Below, piece by piece: positions 26,953 to 37,526 of a DNA stretch of 64,000 bases (position 1 is its first letter; each line of letters starts with the position of its first letter). A model generated the notes under the pieces. The model was given only the letters and a program-made list of their open reading frames with translations, was not told the origin of the DNA and did no database searches. The DNA comes from Micromonospora sp. WMMD1102 (GTDB lineage: Bacteria; Actinomycetota; Actinomycetes; Mycobacteriales; Micromonosporaceae): NCBI RefSeq assembly GCF_029626265.1, contig NZ_JARUBN010000001.1, forward strand, positions 4,777,001 to 4,841,000, given 5' to 3'. The position numbers and the translations under genes are program-made.

Positions 26953-27744
26953 ATGTCCCCCGCAACGGGCGCGGCGACTCTCGTGGCGCGCCGGTCCAGC
27001 CGTTTCGTGGCCTGGGTACGCGCCTGGCGTGCCGGGCTGGTGCCGTACGACGAGATCGCCGACGAGATCGCCGGTGGCGAGGAGCACCTTGTCGCGGACG
27101 CCCCGGGCGCCTGGACCGACATCCCGCTACGCGACGCGCTCTCCGCCTTCTCCAAGCTCTCGCCGGACGAGATCCGGCTGGTGCTGCCCGCACCCGGCGA
27201 TCCCCGCGGGTTGCCCGGTCCCGGCCCGTTCGCCTCGGCGGCACTGCTGGCCGGCGAGGCGGTGGTGGCCCGTGGTCTGGGCGTGATTCCCGAGGTACGC
27301 ACGCACACCAGCGGGTCCGGAGTGACATTCGAGACGGTGCTCTGGCGGGTGTACCCGCTGCCGGAGAGCGCCCCGGCCGCCTCGCTGGGCAGTCCCGGCG
27401 CGGCCGAGGCCGAGGCCGAGCTGGCGGTGACCCTGGCCGAGGCGACCGCGGCGCTGACCCGGCTCGACGTCGCGCAGTGGCGCCCGGAGCTGGCCGGCGC
27501 ACTCGCGGCACTGCGCCGCCCGGACAGCGGGATGGAGCTGCCACCCGGCTTCGACCCGCGCTCGCGGCGGCTCTTCGCCCGGGCCAGCGTGCTGGACCAG
27601 GTGCTCGCGCTGGCCGAGCACGCCGCGCCCGGCGGTTCGGTGAACGGCCACGAGGCCCAGCAGCGTGACGCCGCGCTGCGCCCGCTCACCGCCGCCTGCC
27701 GCCGGGCCGTCGTGGCGGCCTGCAACGCACCGCTCTCGGCCTGA
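26953..27744 (+). CDS. Conserved actinobacterial hypothetical protein
   Basis: A 263-residue soluble protein, rich in Ala and Leu. Recognisable features are RFVAWVRAWRAGLVPYDEIADEI near the N-terminus and RLVLPAPGDPRGLPG plus SGVTFETVLWRVYPL in the middle. Similar proteins accompany DUF3097 genes in many actinomycete genomes, but I cannot assign a function. It is divergent from the DUF3097 gene across a 99-bp promoter region. Confidence 0.75.
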   Translation: MSPATGAATLVARRSSRFVAWVRAWRAGLVPYDEIADEIAGGEEHLVADAPGAWTDIPLRDALSAFSKLSPDEIRLVLPAPGDPRGLPGPGPFASAALLAGEAVVARGLGVIPEVRTHTSGSGVTFETVLWRVYPLPESAPAASLGSPGAAEAEAELAVTLAEATAALTRLDVAQWRPELAGALAALRRPDSGMELPPGFDPRSRRLFARASVLDQVLALAEHAAPGGSVNGHEAQQRDAALRPLTAACRRAVVAACNAPLSA

Positions 27745-27962
27745 CGCCGCCCGGCACCGGAACCGACGGCACCCACCGTCGCCCGCCGAAAGCCGTCGTC
27801 GGTCCTGGTGGCGCCGATACCGCCGGCTATTCTGGCCGCGATAATCGTTCCGACCGGCAAACCGCGTCGACCAACGTGCCGACGAATTCGTCCGGCATTC
27901 GACGCTCGGACGGATGCCGGGGAAAGACGCCGGTTACAAAGGTGCGGTAGGGTCCTCGTTCC

Positions 27963-29393
27963 ATGGGCGGCACCCCGAGTTCGATCGATCTCGCGCACTC
28001 CTCTTCCGCGAGTGCCCCGGCGTCCCGGCGTCGCTGGTTCAACCGGCGCGGCACCGTCGAACTGGCCTGGGTGCTGCTGGTGATCGCCATTGCCGGCGCA
28101 CTCTCGATGGCCCGCTACGAGGACCCGCGCCGGATCGCCTCCTCCGGCGACAGCTACTGGTACATGCGACAGGCCCAGGTCTTCGCCGGCACCGATCTGG
28201 CGACCGCCTCCGCCCGCTCATCCTTTCAGGTGTGCCGCGACATCAACCGTTCGGCCAAAGAACGGAGAATGCCCCGCGCCTGCCGCAACGGGTATCCCCA
28301 GCAGGGCGTTTCTCCCCGCTACATCGCAATTTTCGACAGCCGGCCCGGATACCCGCTGTTCGCGGCGCCCTTCGTGAAGATCCTCGGCGTCTGGCAGGGC
28401 ATGGCCGTGGCGACCCTGATCATCGCCGTCGGCGTCGGCCTGCTCACCTACCTGGCCGTCTGGCTCGCCTTCGGAATGCGCCTGGTCAGCGTCATCGCCG
28501 CCGCGCTGATCTATGCGCTGCCGACCGGGTTCTGGATAACCCGGATGCTTGCCGACGGTGCGATGCTGGCCGGCTGCCTCGCTGTACTGATCGGCGCGAT
28601 GCTGCTCTGGCGCAACAGGTACAGCGGGGTGCCGATCGCGCTCGCGGGCTTCGCCTGGACCTTCGCCACCAAGTCGGCGAACGGGGTGGCGATGGCCCTG
28701 GTCCTGGTGACCGCGAGCGCCCTGGCGCTGCTGACCCGGTTCCCGAACCGGCGCGGCGCGCTGCTCGCCGGCGGGCTCGGCCTGGCCACCCTGGCCGGCT
28801 GGTTCGCGGTCAGCGCGGCGCTCAAGCTGCCGTCGCTGAACGAGGCCATCCAGGACTACGTGACCACCCACTTCATCCGGCCGGACACGCCCGAGCCGTA
28901 CACCTGGCTCTGGGAGCGGAACCTCCTGTGGTGGCCGACCAGGTTCGAGCACTGGTACGTCAACCCGCTGCCGCAGATCGCGGTGATAGCGGCGACGCTG
29001 ATCTTCGTCACCCGCACCAGGCACCTCACCTTCCTGTGGCTGGGCACCGGACTGAGCGGGCTGGCGCTGCTGGCCGCGAAGCCTGTTGACTCGGAGTACG
29101 AGCGGCTGATGCTTCCGGTGTGGTTCCTGGTCGCCGCCGCCATCGGGTACGCCGTCGTCGCGGCGCTGCCGGCCCGGTGGTCCGGCGGCGGGAGCGGCGC
29201 CGAGGAGGCCACCCGGCCCGTGGACCGGCCGCCGTCACCGCTGCCGGACGGGCCGGACCGCCCCGGCCGACCGGCACCCGGAGCCGACTCCGACGCTCCG
29301 GCCGCTCGGGACGACCAGGATCGCGGCGCTGCCCCGGCCGACCCCGACCCGAACCCGAACGACCGCGACCTGAGCCGGGCCAGCACCGCCTGA
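27963..29393 (+). CDS. Polytopic membrane protein, glycosyltransferase-39-like topology
   Basis: A 476-residue protein. The first helix (AWVLLVIAIAGALSMARY) is followed by a large extracytoplasmic loop with SSGDSYWYMRQAQVFAG, then about nine more helices and a disordered Pro/Asp-rich tail of some 70 residues. A short acidic motif after the first helix and the overall layout recall lipid-linked-sugar glycosyltransferases, but no catalytic signature is certain. It stands alone, before the convergent HAD gene. Confidence 0.65.
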   Translation: MGGTPSSIDLAHSSSASAPASRRRWFNRRGTVELAWVLLVIAIAGALSMARYEDPRRIASSGDSYWYMRQAQVFAGTDLATASARSSFQVCRDINRSAKERRMPRACRNGYPQQGVSPRYIAIFDSRPGYPLFAAPFVKILGVWQGMAVATLIIAVGVGLLTYLAVWLAFGMRLVSVIAAALIYALPTGFWITRMLADGAMLAGCLAVLIGAMLLWRNRYSGVPIALAGFAWTFATKSANGVAMALVLVTASALALLTRFPNRRGALLAGGLGLATLAGWFAVSAALKLPSLNEAIQDYVTTHFIRPDTPEPYTWLWERNLLWWPTRFEHWYVNPLPQIAVIAATLIFVTRTRHLTFLWLGTGLSGLALLAAKPVDSEYERLMLPVWFLVAAAIGYAVVAALPARWSGGGSGAEEATRPVDRPPSPLPDGPDRPGRPAPGADSDAPAARDDQDRGAAPADPDPNPNDRDLSRASTA

Positions 29394-29420
29394 ACGGGCG
29401 GTCACGAGACCGCCCGGACG

Positions 29421-29460
29421 GCGTTCCGCCCGGACCGCGTTCCGCCCGGACCGCGTTCCG
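29421..29460. repeat. 16-bp tandem repeat between convergent genes
   Basis: GCGTTCCGCCCGGACC occurs at 29421-29436 and 29437-29452, with a half copy at 29453-29460. It fills the gap between the membrane protein gene and the HAD gene. Confidence 0.85.
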
Positions 29461-29461
29461 C

Positions 29462-30241
29462 TCAGACCTCGTCGATCAGGTCGGCGACCGAGGAGACGAT
29501 CCGGGACGGCAGGTACGGATAGCGTTCCGCCTCGGCCGGGGTGCTGATCCCGGTCAGCACCAGCACGGTCTGCAACCCCGCCTCCAGCCCGCAGAGGATG
29601 TCGGTGTCCATCCGGTCACCGATCATCGCGGTCGTCTCGGAGTGCGCGTCGATGGTGTTCAACGCCGAGCGCATCATCATCGGGTTCGGCTTGCCGACGA
29701 AGTACGGCTCGACCCCGGTCGCCTTCGAGATCATCGCGGCCACCGAGCCGGCCGCCGGCAGGGCACCCTCGGCGGACGGGCCGGTCGGGTCCGGGTTGGT
29801 GCAGATGAACCGGGCCCCGCCGTCGATCAGCCGGACCGCCTTGGTGATCGCCTCGAAGCTGTACGTCCGGGTCTCGCCCAGCACCACGTAGTCCGGGGCG
29901 AAGTCGGTGAGCACGTAGCCGACCGCGTGCATCGCGGTGGTCAGCCCGGCCTCCCCGATCACGTATGCCGTGCCGCCGGGGCGCTGGTCGGCCAGGAACT
30001 GCGCGGTGGCCAGCGCGGCGGTCCAGATCGCGTGCTCGGGGACGTCGAAGCCCATCCGGTTCAGCCGGGCCTGGAGATCCCGGGCGGTGTAGATCGAGTT
30101 GTTGGTGAGGACCAGGAACGGCTTGCCCGAGGCACGCAGCGCGCGGACGAACTCCGGGGCACCGGGCACCGGCTGCCCCTCGTGCACCAGCACCCCGTCC
30201 ATGTCGGTCAGCCAGCACTCCACCGGCTTCCGATCGTTCAT
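29462..30241 (-). CDS. HAD-IIA family phosphatase (NagD-like)
   Basis: A 259-residue HAD hydrolase. The nucleophile motif is WLTDMDGVLVHEG, motif II is FLVLTNNS, and motif IV is MIGDRMDTDI in the C-terminal part. HAD-IIA members dephosphorylate nucleotides or small sugar phosphates (NagD, phosphoglycolate or pyridoxal phosphatases). It is leftward, 66 bp after the ferrochelatase gene, and probably in the same transcription unit as fabG-inhA-hemH. Confidence 0.92.
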   Translation of the reverse strand: MNDRKPVECWLTDMDGVLVHEGQPVPGAPEFVRALRASGKPFLVLTNNSIYTARDLQARLNRMGFDVPEHAIWTAALATAQFLADQRPGGTAYVIGEAGLTTAMHAVGYVLTDFAPDYVVLGETRTYSFEAITKAVRLIDGGARFICTNPDPTGPSAEGALPAAGSVAAMISKATGVEPYFVGKPNPMMMRSALNTIDAHSETTAMIGDRMDTDILCGLEAGLQTVLVLTGISTPAEAERYPYLPSRIVSSVADLIDEV

Positions 30242-30307
30242 GCCGGGCCGCCACGACGGGCGGGGTACGGGCTGCTCTCGTTCATGGCTCTCCTTGCGCG
30301 GGCGGGG

Positions 30308-31336
30308 TCAGGGGCGCCGGGCCGGCTGGCAGCAACCGGTCGGGCAGGTGTCCCAGGCGGGCAGCGTACCCAGCCGGCGTCGCGTGGGCGTGTCGGCCGG
30401 GTTAAGCCGCTCCGTCACCAGATCCCGGACCATCGACACGAACCTCGGGTCGGTGCCCGGGGTACCGGCCCGGACGAAGTCGAGACCGAGCTGCTTGGCC
30501 GTACCCGCCGCCTCGGTGTCCAGGTCCCAGACCACTTCGAGGTGGTCGGAGACGAAGCCGATCGGGCTGACCACCACCGAGGTGACCCCGTCGGCCGCCA
30601 GGGTGCGCAGGTGGTCGTTGACGTCCGGCTCCAGCCACGGCACCTGCGGCGGGCCGGAGCGGCTCTGCCAGACCAGGTCGTACGGCAGGCCGGGAGCCGC
30701 CCGGTCGGCCACCAGTGCGGCGGTCTCGCGCAACTGTGCCTCGTACCGACCGCCCTGCGGGCCGGCGGTGGCGGCCATCGAGACCGGGATCGAGTGGGCG
30801 GTGAAGACCAGCCGGGTGCTGTCCCGCCGGGCCGGGTCGAGGGTGGCCAGCGCGCCCGCCACCGCGTCGGCGTGCGGGTCGACGAATCCGGGATGGTCCC
30901 AGTACTGCCGCAGCTTGTCGATCCGGGGCGCCCCCGGCCCCACCGCCGCGCGGGCGGTCGCGATGTCCTCCAGGTACTGCCGGCAGGAGGAGTAGCCGCC
31001 GTACGCGCTGGTGACGAAGCCGAGGGCGGAGGTGATCCCGTCGTCGCGGAGCTGGGCCACGGCGTCGGCGAGCATCGGGTGCCAGTTGCGGTTGCCCCAG
31101 TAGACCGGAAGGTCGAGCCCGTGCGCGGCGAAGTCGGCGCGGATCGCGGCGAGCAGCTCCCGGCACTGCTGGTTGATCGGCGACACGCCGCCGAAGTGCT
31201 GGTAGTGCTCGGCGACCTCGGCCAGCCGGTCCGGCGGCACGTTCCGCCCCCGGGTGACGTTGGCCAGGAACGGGAGGACGTCCTCGGGCCGTTCCGGCCC
31301 ACCGAACGAGATCAACACAACGGCGTCGTAGGACAT
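30308..31336 (-). CDS. hemH: Ferrochelatase (coproporphyrin III type)
   Basis: A 342-residue enzyme that inserts iron into coproporphyrin III in the actinobacterial haem pathway. Family blocks: AVVLISFGGPERPEDVLPFL, HYQHFGGVSPIN, VYWGNRNWHPML, SAYGGYSSCRQY, VFTAHSIP with the metal-binding His, and GFVSDHLEVVWDLD with the catalytic Glu. The C-terminus ends with DTCPTGCC, possibly part of an iron-sulfur ligand set. It follows inhA by 100 bp; the fabG-inhA-hemZ order is the same as in mycobacteria. Confidence 0.95.
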   Translation of the reverse strand: MSYDAVVLISFGGPERPEDVLPFLANVTRGRNVPPDRLAEVAEHYQHFGGVSPINQQCRELLAAIRADFAAHGLDLPVYWGNRNWHPMLADAVAQLRDDGITSALGFVTSAYGGYSSCRQYLEDIATARAAVGPGAPRIDKLRQYWDHPGFVDPHADAVAGALATLDPARRDSTRLVFTAHSIPVSMAATAGPQGGRYEAQLRETAALVADRAAPGLPYDLVWQSRSGPPQVPWLEPDVNDHLRTLAADGVTSVVVSPIGFVSDHLEVVWDLDTEAAGTAKQLGLDFVRAGTPGTDPRFVSMVRDLVTERLNPADTPTRRRLGTLPAWDTCPTGCCQPARRP

Positions 31337-31436
31337 GCCCCTATTGTTCCCGCCGCCGCCGGACCGCCGGGCCCGGCCCCGCCCACCGGCTGCGCCAGCC
31401 GGACGGGGCCGTGCTCGGCCGGACGGGGGGCCGTGC

Positions 31437-32222
31437 TCAGATGGCCGCGCCGAGCGCGTGGTAGCCGCCGTCGACGTGCACGATCTCACCCGTGGTGGCC
31501 GGGAACCAGTCGGAGAGCAGGGCCAGGCAGGCCCGGGCCGCCGGCTCCTGGTCGGTGAGCGACCAGCCCAGCGGGGCCCGCTCGCCCCAGGCCTCCTCGA
31601 AGCGTTCGAAGCCCGGGATCGACTTCGCGGCCATGGTGCGCAGCGGCCCGGCCGAGACCAGGTTGCTGCGGATGCCCTTCGCGCCGAGGTGCAACGCGAG
31701 GTAGCGGGAGGCGGACTCCAGCCCGGCCTTGGCCACGCCCATCCAGTCGTACACCGGCCAGGCCTTGGTGGCGTCGAAGGTGAGTCCGACCACGGCGCCG
31801 CCCGCGCTCATCAGCGGCAGCGCGGCCACCGCGAGCGACTTGTAGGAGTACGTCGAGACCTGCACCGCGGTCGCCACGTCCTCCCACGGCGCGTCCAGGA
31901 AGCCGCCGCCCAGACAGCTCGCCGGCGCGAAGCCGATCGAGTGGACCACGCCGTCCAGCCCGTCGACGTGCTCACGGACCCGGTCCGCCAGGCTGGCCAA
32001 CTGGTCGGCGTCGGTGACGTCCAGCTCGATCACCGGCGCGGGTTCGGGCAGCCGCTTGGCGATCCGCTCGACCAGCGACATCCGGCCGAAGCCGGTGAGC
32101 ACCACCGTCGCGCCGTTCTCCTGGGCGAGCTTCGCCACCGAGAACGCGATCGACTGGTCGGTGATGACCCCGGTGACGAGCAGCCGCTTGCCGGCCAGCA
32201 GTCCAGACACAAGATCCTCCAT
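31437..32222 (-). CDS. inhA: Enoyl-[acyl-carrier-protein] reductase (NADH), InhA/FabI
   Basis: A 261-residue short-chain reductase that completes the last step of each fatty-acid elongation cycle. The NADH site is KRLLVTGVITDQSIAFSVAKLAQ, and the catalytic pair is in YDWMGVAKAGLESASRYLA (Tyr then Lys six residues on). The start of the substrate loop, NLVSAGPLRTMAAKSIPGF, is also typical. It follows fabG by 88 bp and precedes hemH. Confidence 0.95.
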   Translation of the reverse strand: MEDLVSGLLAGKRLLVTGVITDQSIAFSVAKLAQENGATVVLTGFGRMSLVERIAKRLPEPAPVIELDVTDADQLASLADRVREHVDGLDGVVHSIGFAPASCLGGGFLDAPWEDVATAVQVSTYSYKSLAVAALPLMSAGGAVVGLTFDATKAWPVYDWMGVAKAGLESASRYLALHLGAKGIRSNLVSAGPLRTMAAKSIPGFERFEEAWGERAPLGWSLTDQEPAARACLALLSDWFPATTGEIVHVDGGYHALGAAI

Positions 32223-32310
32223 ACCCTCGTGGTCCCCCGCGTCCCGCGGCCGGTCCGGGTCCGTCCCGGCCGATCACGGCGCCTGGGCGATTGTGCCAGT
32301 CGGTGCCCGG

Positions 32311-33057
<747 letters not shown>

Positions 33058-33185
33058 CTAGGCGCTACCGCCGGGTAATCCGTAACCCGGGGTGCCGGCC
33101 GCGCTGCGTGCTACCGGGGTACTACGGGCCGGATAGCGCCACGGGGTGACGACGGTCGCCGCCCGGCGGCCGTACCCTCCCCCTG

Positions 33186-34508
33186 ATGGAGAACGGCACC
33201 GCCGCGGCACTGCGCCTCGGCCGCGACGACCTGCTCCGGCTGCTGGTCGGGGCGGACTACCCACCGGCCGTCCCGGACGGTCCGCCCGGCAGGTGGCGGC
33301 GCCGGATGCGGGCCGCCCGGCCGGTGGTGGCGCCGATCCTGGTCTTCGCCCTGGTCGGCATCACCATCGCCGGCATCCAGTACCTGACCGACACCCGGAA
33401 GCTGCCGGACCTGCTGGCGATCCTGCTCGGGGTCGGCGGGGTGCTGCCGGCGGTGCTGGCCCCGTTCCGCCCACTGCTCGGCTGGCGGATCGGCTACCCC
33501 ATGCTCTTCTTCGGCGTCCTCGACGCGCGGCCGGACGAGTCCTGGCCGTGGAGCCCGGTGCAGATCGTCGCCTTCCTCTTCGTGCTGCTCGTGCTGGCCG
33601 CCCGGACCAGCCTGGGGGTCTCCGCCTGGGCGGCGGTGCTCAGCGTGCTGCCGGCCTATCTGTGCGTGCCGTCGCAGGCGAACGCGCACGGGGTGCTGCT
33701 GCTCTTCCTGGCGATCCTGATCGTCGGTGACCAGGTGCGACGGCGCCGGCAGAGCCAGCAGGCCCTCGCCGAGGTCGCCGAACGCAGCGAGCTGGAGCAG
33801 GCCCGCCGGGCGGTGCTGGAGGAACGGACCCGGATCGCCCGGGAGATGCACGACGTGGTCGCGCACCACATGTCGATGATCGCGGTGCAGGCGGAGACCG
33901 CGCCGTACCGGCTGACCGGGCTGCCCGAGCCGGCCCGGGACGAGTTCACCGCGATCGCCGGGTCGGCCCGGGAGGCGCTGGCCGACATGCGCCGACTGCT
34001 CGGCGTGCTGCGCAGCGAGGCGGCCTCGGCACCGGAGACGGCGCCGCAGCCGGGGCTGGTCGACGTACCGGAGCTGGTCGAGGCGGCCCGCCGGGCCGGG
34101 ATGGCGGTGACGGTCGCCACCGGTCCGGAGCCGGAGCACCTCCGGACGGTGCCGGAGGCGGTCGGGCTGGCCGCGTACCGGATCGTCCAGGAGGCCCTGG
34201 CCAACGCGGCCCGGCACGCGCCCGGGACGGCCGTGCGGGTGTCGGTGGACGCGGACGACCGGGGGCTGGCCATCGGGATCTGGAACGACCCGCCCGGACC
34301 CGGCACCGGCCCGGCGGGCGACGCCGCCGGCCAGGCCGGGCACGGGCTGACCGGGATGCGGGAGCGGGCCCGGCTGCTCGGCGGCCGGCTGCGGGCCGGC
34401 CCCACCGACGACCACGGGTACGCGGTGACCGCCTACCTGCCCTACCGTCCGGAGGAGGAGACCCCGGCAGCGGACCGGTCCGAGCGGGACGGCAAGCTGG
34501 ACGGATGA
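33186..34508 (+). CDS. Sensor histidine kinase (HisKA_3, NarL-type)
   Basis: A 440-residue membrane kinase. About five transmembrane helices (residues 45-180) form the sensor, followed by a coiled linker, the dimerisation/phosphoacceptor helix ERTRIAREMHDVVAHHMSMIAVQAE, split around the phosphorylated His, and a C-terminal ATPase domain with the N box EALANAARHAPG and G box GHGLTGMRERARLLGG. It overlaps its response regulator gene by 4 bp. The stimulus is unknown. Confidence 0.92.
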   Translation: MENGTAAALRLGRDDLLRLLVGADYPPAVPDGPPGRWRRRMRAARPVVAPILVFALVGITIAGIQYLTDTRKLPDLLAILLGVGGVLPAVLAPFRPLLGWRIGYPMLFFGVLDARPDESWPWSPVQIVAFLFVLLVLAARTSLGVSAWAAVLSVLPAYLCVPSQANAHGVLLLFLAILIVGDQVRRRRQSQQALAEVAERSELEQARRAVLEERTRIAREMHDVVAHHMSMIAVQAETAPYRLTGLPEPARDEFTAIAGSAREALADMRRLLGVLRSEAASAPETAPQPGLVDVPELVEAARRAGMAVTVATGPEPEHLRTVPEAVGLAAYRIVQEALANAARHAPGTAVRVSVDADDRGLAIGIWNDPPGPGTGPAGDAAGQAGHGLTGMRERARLLGGRLRAGPTDDHGYAVTAYLPYRPEEETPAADRSERDGKLDG

Positions 34509-35170
34509 TCCGGGTACTCGTGGCGGACGACCAGGCGATGGTCCGGCAGGGGTTCGGAGCACTGCTGGCGGCCCAGCCCGACCTGCTGGTGGTCGGCGAC
34601 GCGGCGAACGGCGCCGAGGCGGTCACCGCCGCCCGGCGACTCGACCCGGACGTGGTGCTGATGGACATCCGGATGCCGGTGCTGGACGGCCTGGCCGCGA
34701 CCCGGCAGCTCCTCGGCGGCCGACCGGAGGCCGACCGGCCCCGGGTGCTCGTGCTGACCACCTTCGACCTGGACGACTACGTCTACGAGGCGCTGCGGGC
34801 CGGCGCCAGCGGCTTCCTGCTCAAGGACGCCCCGGCCGCCGACCTGGTGCACGCGGTCCGGGTGGTGGCGGCCGGTGAGGCGCTGCTCGCCCCGACGGTG
34901 ACCCGCCGGCTGATCGCCGAGTTCGCCGCCCGGCCCGGCCGGGACCGGCCCCGCCCGGTCAGTCTGGCCGGGCTCACCCCCCGGGAGACCGAAGTGCTCC
35001 GGCTGATCGCCCGGGGCCGCTCGAACGGCGAGATCGCCGCCGAGCTGGTGGTCGCCGAGCAGACCGTGAAGACCCACGTCGGGCGGATTCTGAACAAGCT
35101 CGACCTGCGCGACCGGGCCCAGGCGGTGGTGGTCGCGTACGAGTCCGGCTTGGTCACCGCCGGGGACTAG
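34505..35170 (+). CDS. LuxR/NarL family response regulator
   Basis: A 221-residue regulator. The receiver domain has the phosphoacceptor Asp in DVVLMDIRMPVLDG, preceded by VADDQAMVRQGF and followed by VLTTFDLDDY and the Lys in LLKDAP. The C-terminal LuxR helix-turn-helix reads LTPRETEVLRLIARGRSNGEIAAEL with AEQTVKTHVGRIL. ATG 34505 overlaps the kinase stop. It partners that kinase; target genes are unknown but the hydrolase-acyltransferase pair downstream is a candidate. Confidence 0.94.
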   Translation: MIRVLVADDQAMVRQGFGALLAAQPDLLVVGDAANGAEAVTAARRLDPDVVLMDIRMPVLDGLAATRQLLGGRPEADRPRVLVLTTFDLDDYVYEALRAGASGFLLKDAPAADLVHAVRVVAAGEALLAPTVTRRLIAEFAARPGRDRPRPVSLAGLTPRETEVLRLIARGRSNGEIAAELVVAEQTVKTHVGRILNKLDLRDRAQAVVVAYESGLVTAGD

Positions 35171-35328
35171 GAGCCGGTCCGCGGGCTGAAGCACCGTCGG
35201 TCGCTCGTCCTCCGGTAGCGCTCGGATAGTCCCCTGGTACTCCGGGGGAAGCCGTCCCACGGCGTGACGCGCCGGCCCCCTTCCGGAACGCATTCTCGGC
35301 TCGGAGAAGCGACCGGAGGGAGAACGGC

Positions 35329-36252
35329 ATGCGGTGGCGACCGACGGTACGGACAGGAGTGGCCGGACTGCTCGCGCTGGGGCTGATGGTGCCGCCACCG
35401 GCCCGGGCCGCCGAGGCGGTGTCCCCGGCCGGGTTCGTGGCGGCGTACCCGACGGTGGCGGCGGCGATGCGCTCGGCCGGCGGCCCGTACGCCGACTGGG
35501 TCGCCGCCGGCCGGTCCTTCCTCGCCTTCGACCCGCACGGCGACGGCCTGGCCGTGGAGGTGCTCGGCGACCTCGGCAGCGCCGACCGGATCGCGGTGGT
35601 CGTGCCCGGGGTGGACAGCACGCTGCGGGACTTCGACCGCGGTCTGGGCGGGGTACGCCGACGCGCCCCGGCCGTCCAGGCCCGCGTCCTGCACGACGAG
35701 ATCCGCGCCCTCCGGCCCGACGCCCGGGTGGCGGTGCTGGCCTGGCTCGGCTACGACACGCCGGACGGGCTGGGCCGGGCGGCGGCCCGCACGGAGCACG
35801 CCCGCGCCGGCGCGGCCGCTCTGGTCGAGCTGACCCGGACGCTGGCCCGGCACCGGCCCGACGCGACGGTGACGCTGGTCGGGCACAGCTACGGCGCGCT
35901 GGTGCTCGGGCTGGCCGCGGCCGAGCTGCCGCCGCAGGTCACCGACCTGGTGACGCTGGCCGGGATCGGGACGGGCGTGGACCGGGCGGCCGAGTTGGGC
36001 ACCGGTGCCCGGGTCTGGGCCGCCGAGGCGCCGGACGACTGGATCCGCCGGCTGCCGCCGGTGCGGGTGTTCGGCTTCGGGCACGGCGTCCGGCCGGCCA
36101 GCCCCGGGTTCGGCGCCCGGCCGCTGCCGGTGGCGGGGGTGACCGGGCACGACGGATACCTGGTGCCGGGCAGCACGACACTGCGCGCGACCGCCCTGGT
36201 CACGCTCGGCGCGACCGGGCGGGTCGACGAGACGGCGGTGAGCGGCCGATGA
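35329..36252 (+). CDS. Exported alpha/beta hydrolase (DUF1023-like)
   Basis: A 307-residue protein with a signal peptide (MRWRPTVRTGVAGLLALGL, cleavage likely after ARAAEA). The nucleophile elbow GHSYG is at about residue 184. Earlier blocks IAVVVPGVDSTLRDFDRG and AVLAWLGYDTPDGLG match the DUF1023 alpha/beta hydrolases. It should be a secreted or surface esterase/lipase of unknown substrate. GGAGGG precedes the ATG, and its stop overlaps the acyltransferase start by 4 bp, so the two are co-expressed. Confidence 0.85.
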   Translation: MRWRPTVRTGVAGLLALGLMVPPPARAAEAVSPAGFVAAYPTVAAAMRSAGGPYADWVAAGRSFLAFDPHGDGLAVEVLGDLGSADRIAVVVPGVDSTLRDFDRGLGGVRRRAPAVQARVLHDEIRALRPDARVAVLAWLGYDTPDGLGRAAARTEHARAGAAALVELTRTLARHRPDATVTLVGHSYGALVLGLAAAELPPQVTDLVTLAGIGTGVDRAAELGTGARVWAAEAPDDWIRRLPPVRVFGFGHGVRPASPGFGARPLPVAGVTGHDGYLVPGSTTLRATALVTLGATGRVDETAVSGR

Positions 36253-37481
36253 GCCTGCTGGACCGACGACAGACCGACGGCGCGGCGGTGCCGCCGGGGC
36301 GGAGCACGCCGACGCCGTCCCGGCTGCCTGCCCGCCCGGACGGCGCGGGGCGGGACCGGGGCGTCGACGGGCTGCGGGCGTACGCGATCGGCGGGGTGGT
36401 GCTCGGGCACTGGCTGGTCACCGCCCTGGTGCTCGGTGCCGACGGGGCGCTGCGCACCGCCAGCCCGCTGGCCGCGATGCCGGCGTTGGCACCGGCGACC
36501 TGGCTGTTCCAGACGCTCGGGCTCTTCTTCTTCGTCAGCGGGTACGCCTCGGCCGGGTCGCTGCGCTCGGCCGCCGCCCGGGGACTCGACCCGGCCGGAT
36601 GGCTGGGCCGGCGGCTGGGCAAATTGGGACGACCGGTGTCGCTGCTGCTCGGCGGCTGGCTGGCGGTGCTGGCCGTGGCCGCCCTGCTCGGCACTCCGGC
36701 AGGGACCCTGCGCACCGCCGCCACGCTGGTGGTCAGTCCACTGTGGTTCCTGCTGCCGCTGGTGGCGTTGATCGCGGCGACCGGACCGCTGTCCCGGGCC
36801 CTGGACCGGTACGGGCCGGTCCGGCTGGCCGTACCCGCAGTGGTGTTGGTCACGCTGAGCGATCTGGTCGGGCGGGTCGACGGGGGCTGGCCGGTGCCGC
36901 TGCCCGGGGACGGGGTGTGGCGGGTGCCGGTGGCGGTGCTGGCCGGCTGGCTGCTGCCGTACCTGCTCGGGATGGCCCTCGCCGACGGCCGGCTCGGCGG
37001 CCGGCGGGTCGCGGTCGGGCTGCTGCTCGGCGGTGCCGCCGGGATGGCGGTGCTTGGCTGGGCCGGCTATCCGGTGAGCGCGGTCGGGGTCCCCGGGGAC
37101 GGGATGTCCAATCTCGACCCGCCGTCGCTCTTCGCGGTCTGCCTGGCGCTGGCCCAGATCGGGGTGGCGCTGCTGGTCCGGCCGGCACTCGGCCGCCTGC
37201 TGGCCCGGCCGGGCCGGTGGGCGCCGGTGGACCGGCTCAACAGGGTGGCGATGGGCGTCTACCTGTGGCACCAGAGCACCCTGCTCGGGGTGACCGCCCT
37301 GGTCGCGCTCCTGGCCCGGCTGGCCGGCGCGGACGCCGTACCCGGACTGCACACCGCACCGGACGGAGCCGGCTGGGTCGCCGCCCGGCTGGCCTGGCTG
37401 CCGCTGCTGGTCCTGGTGCTGGCGGTGCTGGTGGGACGGACCGGCCGCGACCGACCGGCGAGGCGGCAGCACGGACGGTGA
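36249..37481 (+). CDS. Acyltransferase 3 family membrane protein
   Basis: A 410-residue polytopic protein. The signature VDGLRAYAIGGVVLGHWLVT is at residues about 38-57, then LGLFFFVSGYASAGSL, and a late YLWHQSTLLG. It resembles the protein at 12236-13588 and probably acylates an envelope component. The ATG at 36249 overlaps the hydrolase stop (ATGA); the same frame is open upstream through the hydrolase gene but that is not coding. A strong terminator hairpin follows at 37527-37569. Confidence 0.88.
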   Translation: MSLLDRRQTDGAAVPPGRSTPTPSRLPARPDGAGRDRGVDGLRAYAIGGVVLGHWLVTALVLGADGALRTASPLAAMPALAPATWLFQTLGLFFFVSGYASAGSLRSAAARGLDPAGWLGRRLGKLGRPVSLLLGGWLAVLAVAALLGTPAGTLRTAATLVVSPLWFLLPLVALIAATGPLSRALDRYGPVRLAVPAVVLVTLSDLVGRVDGGWPVPLPGDGVWRVPVAVLAGWLLPYLLGMALADGRLGGRRVAVGLLLGGAAGMAVLGWAGYPVSAVGVPGDGMSNLDPPSLFAVCLALAQIGVALLVRPALGRLLARPGRWAPVDRLNRVAMGVYLWHQSTLLGVTALVALLARLAGADAVPGLHTAPDGAGWVAARLAWLPLLVLVLAVLVGRTGRDRPARRQHGR

Positions 37482-37526
37482 CCGACGGAGCGTCTTGGCG
37501 GACCATCCCCGGTCGGGGAGCCGACA

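Noticed and set aside
29120..31558. 812-residue rightward frame opposite the HAD and ferrochelatase genes
   Set aside because: Antisense shadow of well-recognised genes with shadow-type composition.
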